This document shows, piece after piece, positions 18,711 to 29,095 of a stretch of DNA of 64,000 bases. Under the pieces are notes generated by a model. That model was not told the origin of the DNA. It searched no databases and saw only the letters and a program-made list of their open reading frames with translations. Every line of letters begins with the position of its first letter. Positions within the stretch are counted from its first letter, which is position 1. This stretch comes from Undaria pinnatifida (lineage: Eukaryota > Sar > Phaeophyceae > Laminariales > Alariaceae): positions 5,346,477-5,410,476 of the forward strand of contig JABAKD010000021.1 in NCBI GenBank assembly GCA_012845835.1. Reading direction: 5' to 3'. Position numbers and translations under genes: made by a program.

Positions 18711-21200
18711 TTATGTCGGTACATTGCCGAATGTGTTGTGCGCAACGCGTTTCTCCGTCCTCGGTACATCGCGGTTGGTCGGTGATTGAAAAGTCCGATC
18801 GCACACTGCAGAATCCGAAACAAGCTGAATTTTTTTCTCACTTATGAAAATCCGCAATCTTATATCGAACTCCACAAGGCAACGGTATATTAGATCATAC
18901 GAGGGTACATGAGAGTTGTACAAGGCAGTCACGATGATCAAAATGGCCGTCTCGCGAGCCGGAGCTGCAGTTCTTACTTCAAGGTGTTGGAGCGAAGCAG
19001 GAGTTTTCCGTGGTGAAGTCTTATATCTTCGAGCAGAGGTTGCTGAAGGTTTGCACTCTCCCATTTGTGGTGAGGCCATAGTTTGCGCGTAGTAGGTGTT
19101 GGGTATCGAAATAGATGCCAGAGGGGATACTTTGTTTATTCCGACAGCCCCTATGCACTGCGAGACGACCCCGAATAGCTGTTTGAGCGAGACTTGGTAT
19201 TGTAGGGGCAGCTGACGCGCTCTTGCTTGAGAACTGGCAGAGTCTTCTGTTGGTAGAACGGTCGGTGCCTCTTCCAACGAGAAGGCTGCTTTTGCCCTGT
19301 TGTGATCGACGGTATGCCTGGGCATGTAGGCGTGTCCGCCGATCGCCTTGGGCATCACCGGTCCTTGAAGGTCAGCACTCATCAACTTTAAACGCTCGCT
19401 GGTAGGATAAGGCCGCGATGTCATAGGATGTTTCTGTTAAGCTCTCTTGCTAATTTTGTACGTATCACACGACGATAAAGTGCTTGAAAAAATTACCCAA
19501 CACTCCGCGATATTTTTCACCTTGACCATCACCTTCCCATTTGGGATGACCCAACCTCTTATGCCAGGTGTTAGTTGGAACGGGTGTAGGCAGGGAAGTA
19601 GGTTTGGCAGCAGTCGAAGCGTGAACAGCGAGGACGGTTTCCGGTTGAAGGCTTTCTGCCGGAAATGGTCGGAAAAGCGGTCCCAGGTGTACGGCTAGTA
19701 GCACCAGTGGCAAGGTCGAGATCATCCAGAGTAGAGCAGCGGCTGTCTTTACGTAAGGGGGCAGTAAATGCACCCATGTCCAAACACGAAACCGTGGCGA
19801 TGATTACAATCGCCCCTCTTGTAGCCGCTGATCCCCCCGAGAATTGGTGCCTCCCTAGCTCTCATACGATCGTGACGGGGAGCGCTAAGAGCCTATATGG
19901 TCCAACACTTGAACGGCCAAACCCCTTCACCAACACCATAAAGGCGATGGTTTCCCGTACGTTGATTGTTACCGGAGGGCCCAGCTTCACGTAGTGGTTC
20001 ATTTTGAGCTCAATGCCAGATAGAAACTGATTGTCGATGAAGTGGCTAGAAGCTCCACATCCGCATCCATGGACAATTCGACGGGCTCCGCGGCAATGTT
20101 GATCGGAGGTGCGGTGATAAAAAGAGTAATATATACCAACTGGAGGTGAGGACGGACAGGGAGGAGTCGCGAAGGACGTAATAGTAGCTGCTGTAGTCGC
20201 ACGCACAGTAAAGGATGGAGCATGTGTCTCTGGGACGCAATCTTCCATTTGCATTGTTGAAGTTGGAGTTGTGGGGGTGTTGGCGTGAGCACTGCGGTCG
20301 TTGTTATGCTGGCCAAATTTTTTACCGGGACAAGGGCGACGGGTTTTAGTGTCGTCCCGCTTTTCGAGACCGACAGTCGCTGTTATCGTGGCGATCGGTA
20401 TTATGCAGGCTCCAACACAATTGTTTCGAAGTGGTGGTGGGGTTTGATTCCCCGACACCGTTCCCTTGCGCTTCAAGTTATTTTCTAATCGGTGGTCTGT
20501 CTTTTTCAACTGTGAACATGTCTCTCCTGCGGAAGGTGTTAGCGCGACTACCATAGCTGACTGACGCACTTTCGTATTTCGTGAAGGCCTGTTTCGCATA
20601 GCTCTATATGGGTATTGTTGCCACAGCTCGGTCGAGCGTGAAGTCATCCTCTGCTTCGGCACTGTATTTTTTCTACAGGTATTCATCCGTGAGTCATTCC
20701 GGCAATATGTCCAGTATGCTGTCATCATTGAGTACCTCCCCCATGTATACCAGTTCACCCCTCAAATGTTGCACATTATACAAATGTCTGGGTCTTGCCC
20801 TTCCGTCATGACCATTAGAGTTGGTTCATGTTTTAAGACATGTCTACGTTGGCGGGTGGCATTTATATGTTTTGCAACTATACCATCGCAAGCAGCCTTC
20901 CCATTCGAAAGTTCACCTCGTTTCGGCTTTAATTATAAAACAAAGCCGGCCGAAGATCCCGATGTGCTCAGCCACAAGACGTCGAACAGAAGGCGGTTGT
21001 CGCGGTGCAAGGTTTTGATGTCTTCGAGATTCGAGGTGTTGTCATCCGTGGCCCATGAAACTGATGTTGCGGCTGGGAGTGTAGAATATCATGTAGATGA
21101 TGGTAGCAGATGCACCGTGTCCACGGAAGTACGCCCTGCGTCTGGCTGTACCTTTTCTACCGTTTCAGCCGAGGGTGTTTCCCCGGACTGAGTGTCCGTT
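18711..21200 (-). pseudogene. Copia Gag-Pol remnants
   Basis: Reading the minus strand from the 5' LTR: a Gag segment at about 20690-20770 (LRGELVYMGEVLNDDSILDI, the part preceding the knuckle in copia Gags); a copia-type knuckle at 20373-20418 (CWSLHNTDRHDNSDC, Cys-x3-His-x4-His-x4-Cys); a protease box at 20020-20065 (GCGASSHFIDNQFL) in which the catalytic Asp of DSGAS-type sites is replaced; the GAG-pre-integrase motif at 19526-19573 (TWHKRLGHPKWEGDG); and the integrase start at 19325-19420 (SADLQGPVMPKAIGGHAYM). These lie in different frames with stops between. The integrase catalytic triad and the reverse transcriptase are not seen. The element cannot move on its own. Confidence 0.75.
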
Positions 21201-21461
21201 TCGCCAACGTTCTGGCTGCGAGTTACAGCTCGTGAAGGCTAACTTCTCGTAAACGATGGACGATGATTAATAGATACTTAGTGTGGGCTCGGGGCAAGGA
21301 CGCCCTTCCAGAGTTTTAGAGATCCCGGAATGGCGCATACTTATCACGGACTGAGTTGTGCGTTTCCAAACATCGAACGTGAGCCCACTATATTTGCCGC
21401 TGAGAGCTCTAACGAGCTTGTCTACCGTATTCCCTGCTTTCGTGGACTCTCCCATGGCGAC

Positions 21462-21532
21462 GCTGATACTGATGCTGATGCTGATGCTAATGCTGATGCT
21501 GATGCTGATGCTGATGCTGATGCTGATGCGGT
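21462..21532 (+). repeat. (GATGCT)n microsatellite
   Basis: About twelve GATGCT hexamers with single-base variants (GATACT, AATGCT). Because the unit is six bases, all frames stay open, giving Asp-Ala or Ser-Ile dipeptide runs; these are not evidence of coding. It lies in the 5' part of the copia element, between the primer site and Gag. Confidence 0.9.
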
Positions 21533-21635
21533 AGACGGCTCTTCTTGAAGCTTTCTTCTCAACATTCCCGGTAAGATACGACAAAGAGCAACGAGATGTC
21601 GCTTGGTGCCGATCGATTATTGTATCAAAGGTCGA

Positions 21636-21644
21636 GGCTCATAA
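21636..21644 (-). promoter_or_regulatory. Primer-binding-site-like match to initiator tRNA anticodon loop
   Basis: The plus strand reads GGCTCATAA 14 bp inside the 5' LTR boundary. That string equals the anticodon-arm sequence of many eukaryotic initiator Met tRNAs. Some copia elements (the Drosophila copia element is the known case) prime with a half tRNA whose new 3' end lies in this arm. A 9-base match can occur by chance, and the offset from the LTR is larger than the usual 0-5 bp. Confidence 0.35.
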
Positions 21645-21657
21645 TTTGTGAATAACC

Positions 21658-22070
21658 TGTGAACACAATGGTTGTGTGTAGGCTATGTCTTCTTTGCGAA
21701 GAGATGCAGAGGTGGCACTGAAATGTCTGTCAAGATCACTTGTGATAAGAAAGCAAAGGGATCATTGAGAAAGGGCGTTTAAGGCCAAAGAGGAAAAAAG
21801 AGGAAATATAGAAAAGAGGGGAGATAGAAGGGAAGGTGATCACGGTGGGCTGGATCGCCCCTTAATCGTCACGGAGCAATGCCCGTAGTCCGGTAGGATA
21901 CCGGGACAAGGGGACTACCTTAGCATACATACTCAAATCTACGTTAAAATCTAAGTTCCACCTAAGATTCAACGAAATATTCAAGTGCTTATCATATTCG
22001 TGCGATAAAACTGCTCAAATAGACTGCGTACTCGTTTAGATTGGAATCCACAAGGTTCACACTCTCAACA
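21658..22070 (-). repeat. Copia 5' LTR
   Basis: Partner of 17586-18002. On the plus strand it starts TGTGAACACAATGGTTGTGT and ends CACACTCTCAACA, so on the minus strand it opens with the canonical TGTTGAGAG. It should hold the promoter for the element's transcript, but no clear TATA box is visible. The FB-2 left tip begins about 85 bp further on. Confidence 0.8.
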
Positions 22071-22122
22071 TCCTTTTCCCTCTTATCATCCCATATCATA
22101 GTCCATACTCTATATATATTTT

Positions 22123-22156
22123 ATTTCGTCATATACTTCGAAGTATATGACGAAAT
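22123..22156. repeat. 34-bp perfect palindrome
   Basis: Positions 22123-22139 are the exact inverse complement of 22140-22156, with no spacer (centre ACTTCGAAGT). It sits immediately outside the FB-2 left tip. A related but imperfect string, TACTTCGAAGTATAGATGA, lies at about 59610. Confidence 0.9.
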
Positions 22157-22309
22157 GTATTATAAAAAATGAAAATACACTCCAGCTGTGAGATCGAAGA
22201 TTTCATCGAAACTCATCTTTGCAAGCTGTGTGTGATACTCCGATCGCGCGCATTACGAGTTGTGTGTCCTCATTAAGGATATAGGTCGGCGACTCTCCTT
22301 ACAACTACA

Positions 22310-22905
22310 GTGTAGCTATCAGGGTCAACAGGATGATTTTAGTCAGTCTGTGCGCGGAAACTCTAAAACCCGTTTCTGAGGGGGACAAAATCTGACAGCT
22401 GTGAAGGGAAATGTATCCTTTTATCAAGTGAATCTTGTAGGTCGAATAACCGGTGAGGGGGGTCCGGCGGAGTTTTGAAGGACGTGGGGGCCTGGTTTTG
22501 ATGAAAATCCTTTCGAGGGGATAAATCTGACGGTTTTGGCACCAGTATATTATTGGGGGCGGGGGGGGGGGGGTTTGGGGGGGGGGTTTGGGGGGGGGGG
22601 GGGGGGGGGGCGTGTGCTTAATATGTGCCTGGAAACTATACGTTATTTTGAGGGGATAAATGTGACGGTTTTGGAAATAATACATCAGTTTATCATGTAT
22701 ATCCTGGGGTAAGTCGTACAATCAGTGAGTAAAGAGAGGGTGGAGTGTTCGAGGGGGTGGGATTGGGATGGGTTGGGGGGGAGGTGGGGGGGGTGGGGGT
22801 GGGGGGGTGGCGGGGGGGGGGGGGGGGGGGGGGGGAACACAGCGGCATGGGTGGCTCTCGAAAGATAATGATGTGATATCCTGTGCGTGAAGTGCTTATT
22901 AATGT
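22310..22905 (+). repeat. FB-2 left-arm subterminal repeats with G tracts
   Basis: GTCTGTGCGCGGAAACTCTA and CTGACAGCTGTGAAGGGAAA are followed by GGGGATAAATCTGACGGTTT, a long G-run block (22560-22610), GGGGATAAATGTGACGGTTT, and a second G-run block (22775-22837) leading into CAGCGGCATGGGTGGCTCTC. The G runs are strong candidates for four-stranded structures and for the adjacent assembly gap. Confidence 0.8.
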
Positions 22906-22909
22906 GGCG

Positions 22910-23409
22910 NNNNNNNNNNNNNNNNNNNNNNNNNNNNNNNNNNNNNNNNNNNNNNNNNNNNNNNNNNNNNNNNNNNNNNNNNNNNNNNNNNNNNNNNNNN
23001 NNNNNNNNNNNNNNNNNNNNNNNNNNNNNNNNNNNNNNNNNNNNNNNNNNNNNNNNNNNNNNNNNNNNNNNNNNNNNNNNNNNNNNNNNNNNNNNNNNNN
23101 NNNNNNNNNNNNNNNNNNNNNNNNNNNNNNNNNNNNNNNNNNNNNNNNNNNNNNNNNNNNNNNNNNNNNNNNNNNNNNNNNNNNNNNNNNNNNNNNNNNN
23201 NNNNNNNNNNNNNNNNNNNNNNNNNNNNNNNNNNNNNNNNNNNNNNNNNNNNNNNNNNNNNNNNNNNNNNNNNNNNNNNNNNNNNNNNNNNNNNNNNNNN
23301 NNNNNNNNNNNNNNNNNNNNNNNNNNNNNNNNNNNNNNNNNNNNNNNNNNNNNNNNNNNNNNNNNNNNNNNNNNNNNNNNNNNNNNNNNNNNNNNNNNNN
23401 NNNNNNNNN
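22910..23409. other. Assembly gap (N run)
   Basis: About 500 ambiguous bases. Long frames drawn across it are artefacts. The size may be nominal. The gap follows G runs and is followed by an inverted FB arm fragment (23410-23475), so a hairpin probably blocked assembly. Confidence 0.95.
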
Positions 23410-23475
23410 TCCGTCCACAGACTGACTAACGTCACCCTGTTGACCTGGATAGCTACACTGTAGTTGCAAGTGGAG
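23410..23475 (-). repeat. Inverted FB arm fragment
   Basis: CCACAGACTGACTAACGTCA, CACCCTGTTGACC and GCTACACTGTAGTTGCAAG match the inverse of the FB subterminal block. Its orientation is that of a right arm although it lies in the left half of FB-2, so another FB end is nested here or a tandem arrangement is hidden in the gap. Confidence 0.7.
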
Positions 23476-23582
23476 TCGCCGAAACATCCCCAAACCTCCC
23501 ACAACTATCACATGTCACCCACCCACATGGCGGGATACTCAATAAGAGACCTACCTATACATACCAACGCTTTCCCGTGAAA

Positions 23583-24015
23583 TCCCCCCCCCCCCCCCCC
23601 TCCCTTCCCCCCCCCCCCCCCCCCTCCCTTTTACTTAAACCCTAACCTCACTCCGTATTTCGATTCAACCCACACTGTGTAGCGAAATCAATAATACACA
23701 CATAGCCGAACTATGAAGAGTAACGGTATCATAGGTGCATTATGATTCCGCTACAACCCATTGTTGTCAAGGCTGGTTACTGCATGTCTATCTTCAGGGA
23801 TAAATATTCATTTAACAATACTTGACAAAAGCCGCGAGGGGGAACGTTGAAATTCCCAAACGTCCCTCGCAACTTCGTTTTAGGCCCCCCGAAGCAGTTT
23901 TCTCGGCGTACAAAAATACGTTTTGCAGATATATACAATAAAACTTCGTCTTAGGCCCCCCGAAGCAGTTGCCTTTTCCCCCCCCCTTTTCCCCCCTTCC
24001 CCCCCCCCCCCCAAC
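23583..24015. other. C-tract sequence and inter-repeat spacer
   Basis: C runs at 23583-23626 and 23980-24012. Between them, GGCCCCCCGAAGCAGTT occurs twice (about 23882 and 23953) and CTCGGCGTACAAAAATACG once; the same strings occur at 47735-47780 in FB-3. No gene. Confidence 0.6.
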
Positions 24016-24019
24016 CACT

Positions 24020-24400
24020 GTACACCAATATATGTTCGAAACACGATTCTGATACAATACGATAATGAACTCTAGAACATCAAACAAAAAGTACGTGTAG
24101 AAAAAACCACGTGGTTGCAAAACAAACAAGACAAAATAATATGTATTCGAAAACACCACCCTGATACAATACGATAACGAAACCTAGAACATCAACCAAA
24201 ACGTACACGTGTAGCAAAAACTACGTGGTTACAAATAACATGTATTCGAAAATACCGCTCCGAAATAACACGATAACAAAGTCTAGAACATAAACCAAAA
24301 CATATACGTGTAACATCAAAAACGCGGAAAGCACCACTTTGAAACAATACGATAACCAAGTCTAGAATATCAACCAAAACATACGTGAAACAAAAACCAC
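24020..24400 (+). repeat. ~85-110 bp tandem repeat inside FB-2
   Basis: Four units carry a variant of CAATACGATAACGAA followed by CTAGAACATCAACCAAAAC, at about 24052, 24163, 24260 and 24342. The same unit occurs three times in FB-3 (47848, 47946, 48030). Unit spacing varies from about 82 to 112 bp. Confidence 0.8.
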
Positions 24401-24554
24401 GCGGGCATACGACACACTAGAACCATATATACGTCCGCATACGAACACCAGTCAAAAGGTGGAACCCATATACCATGGGTTCCAAATTGAGGTCCCTACG
24501 AGTCTGAAACATCACATAGTCCACATAAAGTCTTCACACAAACCTAAAAATGCG

Positions 24555-24665
24555 TCACAACTGCTCGTTGCCAAATGACATGTTCATCAAGAACGCAAGA
24601 ACAAACAGAACGAGAGGCAGGGTAATCGAAGCAGCGCAAATCATTATAGCATTCGCCCACCACAT
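24555..24665 (-). CDS. Short hydrophobic ORF conserved between FB-2 and FB-3
   Basis: The minus strand encodes MWWANAIMICAASITLPLVL and then a further hydrophobic run ending MNMSFGNEQL before TGA, 36 residues with one membrane-spanning segment. At the equivalent place in FB-3 (48226-48336) the same frame, stop position and hydrophobic character are kept, with substitutions such as Ile/Val, Ser/Ala, Met/Leu and Glu/Asp, but the first Met is Ile there. A second overlapping frame is also open in both copies. An acceptor-like TTTCAAAG lies just upstream, so it could be a last exon. Conservation may merely reflect that the copies are related DNA. Function unknown. Confidence 0.25.
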   Translation of the reverse strand: MWWANAIMICAASITLPLVLFVLAFLMNMSFGNEQL

Positions 24666-25079
24666 CACCTCCTTTGAAATTGGTTTTGGGCATCAGCGAA
24701 CTGGGTCCAACGCATGCCCGTAGTGTCTTAGGTGGAGTGAGGAGCGGTAGTAAAAATCAAGTGCGCTGCTCGATAACCTGTTCCTGACCGTCGGTATACT
24801 GAACAATCTTCGGGCGCGTCTTCTCTGTGTCAGGTGTGTGAGGAATTTCTTTGTCATTTTTCAAGCAAGCGGTTGCGTTGGCATATACTACCTGGCTTGA
24901 TGTAAAGGAAAGGAACAACCACTGAGCGATCATCTACTACATGGTAGGGCATGTTTTCATGAACACCACTAACAAGAGCACCAGACATGGACGCGACATC
25001 TACAGGACTACAACATCTTCGACGACAGTGGGGAGAAAACAGGACGTATATGTGTACACTATATATAGTCTATAATAAT

Positions 25080-26230
25080 GTGGAAAGTAAGTACAGACAG
25101 GGATGTTAACACTGCGGTAAACCACACGACCAACCTATTACGCAGGGTATTTCGTGCCTCCATCCGCTTACATGATTGCCTGACAACCTCTACTATTCCA
25201 AACGCAGTGGAATGTGCCTAACGAAGTAAAGTCACCCTCGCGTGCAATAGTGGTGACATCGCATGTCCACGTGAGACAACCTTTACGAAACGCAGTAGTA
25301 GCATATGCCTGACGAAGTCACCCTCGCCTTCAATAGTAGTGACATCGCATATATATATGACGTTGCATGCCCACCTCAACTGCTGTATTTGTAAGATGTA
25401 TCTCTGTCTTAGAATTGGCGACCTCAGAGCCCCACAGCGGCACGGTAAAAATCATGGACGTGAAATCGCACATTTGAGACAATAATAAGTTGAAAAGGAA
25501 GCACAAGCAGACGTGATACACTGCCGAACCATCGCATACCCTCCTGAGACGACCTCTACGAAACACAGTACCATTTACCTCACGAAGGATAAAAACCCTC
25601 GCGATCAATAGTGATGACATCGCATATATATGACATCACATACCCACCTCGCCTGATGTATTTGTAGGACGTATCTCTGACTTAAAATTGACGACCGCAG
25701 AGCCCCACATCGACAAGGTAAAATCATAGGCGTGAAATCGTACATACTCCGGAGTATATTTTAATTTTTATAATATATTTGAGACAAAAATAATTTGGAG
25801 AAGGAAGCACAGGCAGATGTGATAAAATTGCGGTAAACAACCTTACCAACCCATTACGTAGGGTATTTCGTACATACAGTCTGCATGATCGCCTCCCCAC
25901 CTATGCCAAGCGAAGTATTACTAACGAGGTAACGTGATTGAGCGCGTGTATACCAAGTATGACTAATGAGGTAACGCAATTGAGCACATGTATACCAAGC
26001 GTTCCTTTAAAACTGACGATTCGCATCCCACCCTTTAATGCTCAATGACGGAGACAGCACATGGCCACATACATCACCTCGCATGCTGTATTTGGCAATA
26101 CGTATCTCTTGCGTATAATTAGCGATGTCGATAATAATGGTGACTGTATGATGATGGTGACAAACAGTGCATGACCACATCACCTCGCCTGTTGCATTTG
26201 ACAATACGCGTCTCTTTCTTATAATTAGCG
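25080..26230 (-). repeat. FB-2 interior tandem repeats with a conserved open frame
   Basis: Units of about 290-300 bp recur at 25083, 25498 and 25801 (plus-strand anchors such as CACTGCGGTAAACCAC, CCAACCTATTACGCAGGGTA). On the minus strand each can be read as a short frame. One copy gives WGSEVANSKTEIHLTNT (about 25390-25440), another WGSAVVNFKSEIRPTNT (about 25650-25700), and FB-3 gives WGSEVANSKTEIHFTNT (49250-49300). A shorter related pair lies at 26070-26220. I do not recognise the peptide. It could be a decayed exon repeated by tandem duplication. Confidence 0.45.
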
Positions 26231-26424
26231 ATGTCAGAAAAAAATGGTACCTACAAATATTCTATAAAATATTCTAGCTTTCGATCGATGTATCATACAA
26301 CAACAAATTATGAAGATTTAACACGTTATTTACTACACTTAAACACTGGGTTGCATGCTGCATCTAACATCAAACCTTCTAGAATAGTAAACATTACAAG
26401 CCAGATGATATAAAGGGATGTCTT

Positions 26425-27960
26425 ATTGCTTCAATCGTCAGGTTTGTCCCCTTTGAGAATTTATAGTTTCCGCGCACATATTGAAATGTCCCGCCCCCCG
26501 CCCCCCCCCCCCCCCCCCCTCCCCTCCCCGTCCACTGACCTCCTTTTTCATAACAAACCCCAACCCTTTCCCCCCCCGCCCCTCCGTCCCCCGATCCCCC
26601 CCCCCCCTTCCGCCTAGTCTGTCCAAACGCCCCACTCACAATCAAAATCGGCCTGAGTAATAAAACACCTATACGCAGTTGATATCACGTCATTATCTTT
26701 CTGACCATCCATGACGAAGGTTTCAATTATCCCCCCAACCCCCCTCCCCCCCCCCCCCCCCCCCTCCAACGCCCCCTCTTTCCGACCACCTACACGATCC
26801 CTAGCACCACGCGTATAACAAGCTGCTACATATCTTTGATCTCACAGCCGGAGTGTATTTGAACATTATTTGTGACCTAAACCTCCTACAAATCCCCCCC
26901 CCCCCCTCTTGCTCTCCCTTACTCAAACGCCCCACCAAATATCAAAATCCGCCACATTAATAAACACTTCACGCACAGGATAGCACCTCATATCTTTCGA
27001 GAGCCATCCATGCCGCTGTGTTCCCCCCCCCCCCCCCCCCCCTCCAACGCCCCCTCTTTCCCGACCACCTGCACGATCGCCTAGACCTAGCACCACGCGT
27101 ATAACAAGCTGCTACATATCTTTGATCTCACAGCCGAAGTGTATTTGAATATTATTTGTGACCTAAACCTCCTAAAAAATCTCCCCCCCCCCCCCTCTTG
27201 CTCTCCCTTACTCAAACGCCCCACCAAATATCGAAATCCGCCACATTAATAAGCACTTCACGCACAGGATATCACATCATTATCTTTCGAGAGCCATCCA
27301 TGCCGCTGTGTTTCCCCCCCCCCCCCCCCGCCCCCCCCCCGCCTCGAACGCCCCCTTCTTCCCCATCACCCGCACCTTCGCCTAGACCTAGCACCACACG
27401 TATAACAAACCCCTCACCTAAAGCCCTTCCCCCCCCCCGCCCCCGCCCCCCCGCCCCCCCCCCCGCCCCCACCCCCCATCCTCCTCCCCCCAACCCATCC
27501 CAACCCCACCCCCTCGAACACTCCACCCTCTCTTTGCTTACTGATTGTACGACTTACCCCAGGATATACATGATAAACTGATGTACTATTTCCAAAAATG
27601 TCACATTTATCCCCTCTAAATAATGTATAGTTTCCAGGCACATATCGAGCTGCCCCCCCGCCCCCAATAATATACTGGTGCCAAAACCGTCAGATTTATC
27701 CCGTCGAAAAGATTTATAGGTTACATGCACAAATTGCCCTTTCCCCCCCCCCCCCCCCCCCCCCCCCCCGCCCCCCTCCAAACCCGCTCGCTTTTGATCA
27801 AAACATCAAAACCAGGCCCCCCCTTTCCCTTCACAGCTGTCAGATTTTGTCCCCCTCAGAAACGTGTTTTATAGTTTCCGCGCACAGACTGACTAAAATC
27901 ATCTTGTTGACCCTGATAGCTACACTGTAGCTGTAAGGGGAGTCGCCGACCTATATCCTT
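26425..27960 (-). repeat. FB-2 right-arm subterminal repeats with C tracts
   Basis: Inverse of the left arm. Three units of about 280-300 bp follow one another, each with a C run of 12-25 bases (26738-26764, 27024-27042, 27312-27343), the spacers CGAGAGCCATCCATGCCGCT or a variant, TCAAACGCCCCACCAAATAT, CACGCGTATAACAAGCTGCT and an internal FB-like string GATCTCACAGCCG(G/A)AGTGTA. Further C runs lie at 27428-27480 and 27744-27775. Frames through these runs are composition artefacts. Confidence 0.8.
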
Positions 27961-28077
27961 AATGAGGACACACAACTCGTAATACGCGCGATCGGAGTGT
28001 AACACACAGCTTGCAAAGATGAGTTTCGACGAAATCTTCGATCTCACAGCTGGAGTGTATTTTCATTTATATAATAT

Positions 28078-29095
28078 GTCCAGATATCTGCTTCGGTTCA
28101 AATTAGGTTGGTGTCCCATGCTGTAATTTAAATCGAACAGTCATTCCCGCGTTTGGATGCCCAGAAATCTGCTTCGATTGGCATAAGGTTGACGTTGCAC
28201 ACTGTCTCGTATTTTCTTACATTAATTGTTGGGGTTTTTTCTTCCTTAGGGCGTCTTAGACGTATGAGGGTTGTGTACTTTTAATTTTTCGGTGGTCGGG
28301 GGCTTCCCTTCCTTTGGGTGTCCAAAATGTGAGTGTACTGAGTATAGCTGTTACATCGGACAGTCGTTTTCGCGCTTGCTTTCCTTCATAAGAGTTTGTC
28401 CAGAATTCTGCTTCGGTTGGAATGAGGTTGATGCTACATTGAGTGTACGCTCTTCAATCGAACGGCAATTCCCGCTTCTTAATCAGCAGTGTGATTTCTG
28501 TTTCTGTTGGCTTGGCGTTGGTTTATCATGATTATGATTACCTTTGTTTTATTCACGGTGATTTTTCTTTTGTTGAGGCAGTTATACACTCTGTGTACTT
28601 TATGCTCGTGGAACGAATGATCGTCGTCGTTGGAGTTATTCACGGTTCTGGGGCAAGGGTGCCTCAAAACTCATACGTCCAGGGATGGTATTGAATATAG
28701 AACGACGTCAATCAGCCGGGCCCTGGGTCACCAGGCGTCGCCTCAGCTCAATATTCAACGCTCCGACTACTACTCTTTCCCGCCGGAGATTTCTTCACGA
28801 GCCCTTAGCATCGAGACATGTCGTTTACTGTCATTTGCGGGCACCAGCTTCGTCGGGGGGGCCCGTTGGACCACCGACGGAGCCCTCTTTTACTATATGA
28901 TATTTCGCTTTCGCGTTGCCCTTTCTGTCTGCATTTTGGATGTGGTGGGTGCAATCCTCCGGGGGCGGTGTTTGTTGTCTTTACATTAAACCGTTCATTC
29001 TACCCAACGACTCAGAATCAGTAGACTACACCCAGAGCCCCGCGGTGATTCTTCATCGTAGAGAGATACAATGATGATGTGGTCATGGACCGACT
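28078..29095. other. Degenerate repeat region, no supported gene
   Basis: Three copies of a CCAGA(T/A)ATCTGCTTCG-like string followed by a GGTTG block lie at about 28079, 28160 and 28391, and CGAACRG..ATTCCCGC strings at 28135 and 28457, so part of 28.08-28.5 kb is an irregular tandem repeat. Overlapping plus-strand frames between 28.44 and 29.02 kb carry no motif I recognise. Confidence 0.45.

Larger units (their letters stand above)
17586..22070 (-). mobile_element. Ty1/copia LTR retrotransposon, decayed and internally deleted
   Basis: Two co-oriented repeats of about 415 bp (17586-18002 and 21658-22070) flank a minus-strand interior carrying Gag, zinc knuckle, protease, GAG-pre-integrase and the start of integrase, in copia order. 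A copia interior should also contain integrase core, reverse transcriptase and RNase H, but only about 1.3 kb lies between the integrase start and the 3' LTR and no RT motif is seen there, so that part is deleted. A primer-binding-like string and a purine tract lie at the expected places. The flanking 5-mers (TATCG and TCCTT) do not match, so I see no target-site duplication. Confidence 0.8.
22157..28076. mobile_element. FB-2: long-inverted-repeat element, ~5.9 kb
   Basis: Both ends show the family tip in inverted orientation. Left (22165-22265): GAAAATACACTCCAGCTGTG, GATCGAAGATTTCATCG, GCAAGCTGTGTGTGATACTC. Right (27970-28070): GCGATCGGAGTGTAACACAC, GATGAGTTTCGACGAAATCT, CTCACAGCTGGAGTGTATTT. 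Inside each tip are the TCATTAAGGATATAGGTCGG and GCTACAGTG-type blocks and then the G-run (left) or C-run (right) subterminal repeats. The interior (23.8-26.4 kb) matches that of FB-3. No transposase is seen, so it is probably non-autonomous. The assembly gap at 22910-23409 hides part of the left arm. A/T-rich strings (TATATAT, TTATATAATAT) adjoin both tips, suggesting an A/T-rich target. Confidence 0.75.

Noticed and set aside
21462-21532. Asp-Ala or Ser-Ile repeat protein
   Set aside because: It is a hexanucleotide microsatellite inside a decayed copia element.
22693-23511. Long frames spanning 22.7-23.5 kb on both strands
   Set aside because: They run through the N block; ambiguous bases suppress stop codons. 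No protein is supported.
26490-27780. Proline-rich plus-strand protein
   Set aside because: Frames run through poly-C tracts of the FB right arm; the other strand gives poly-Gly. Composition artefact.
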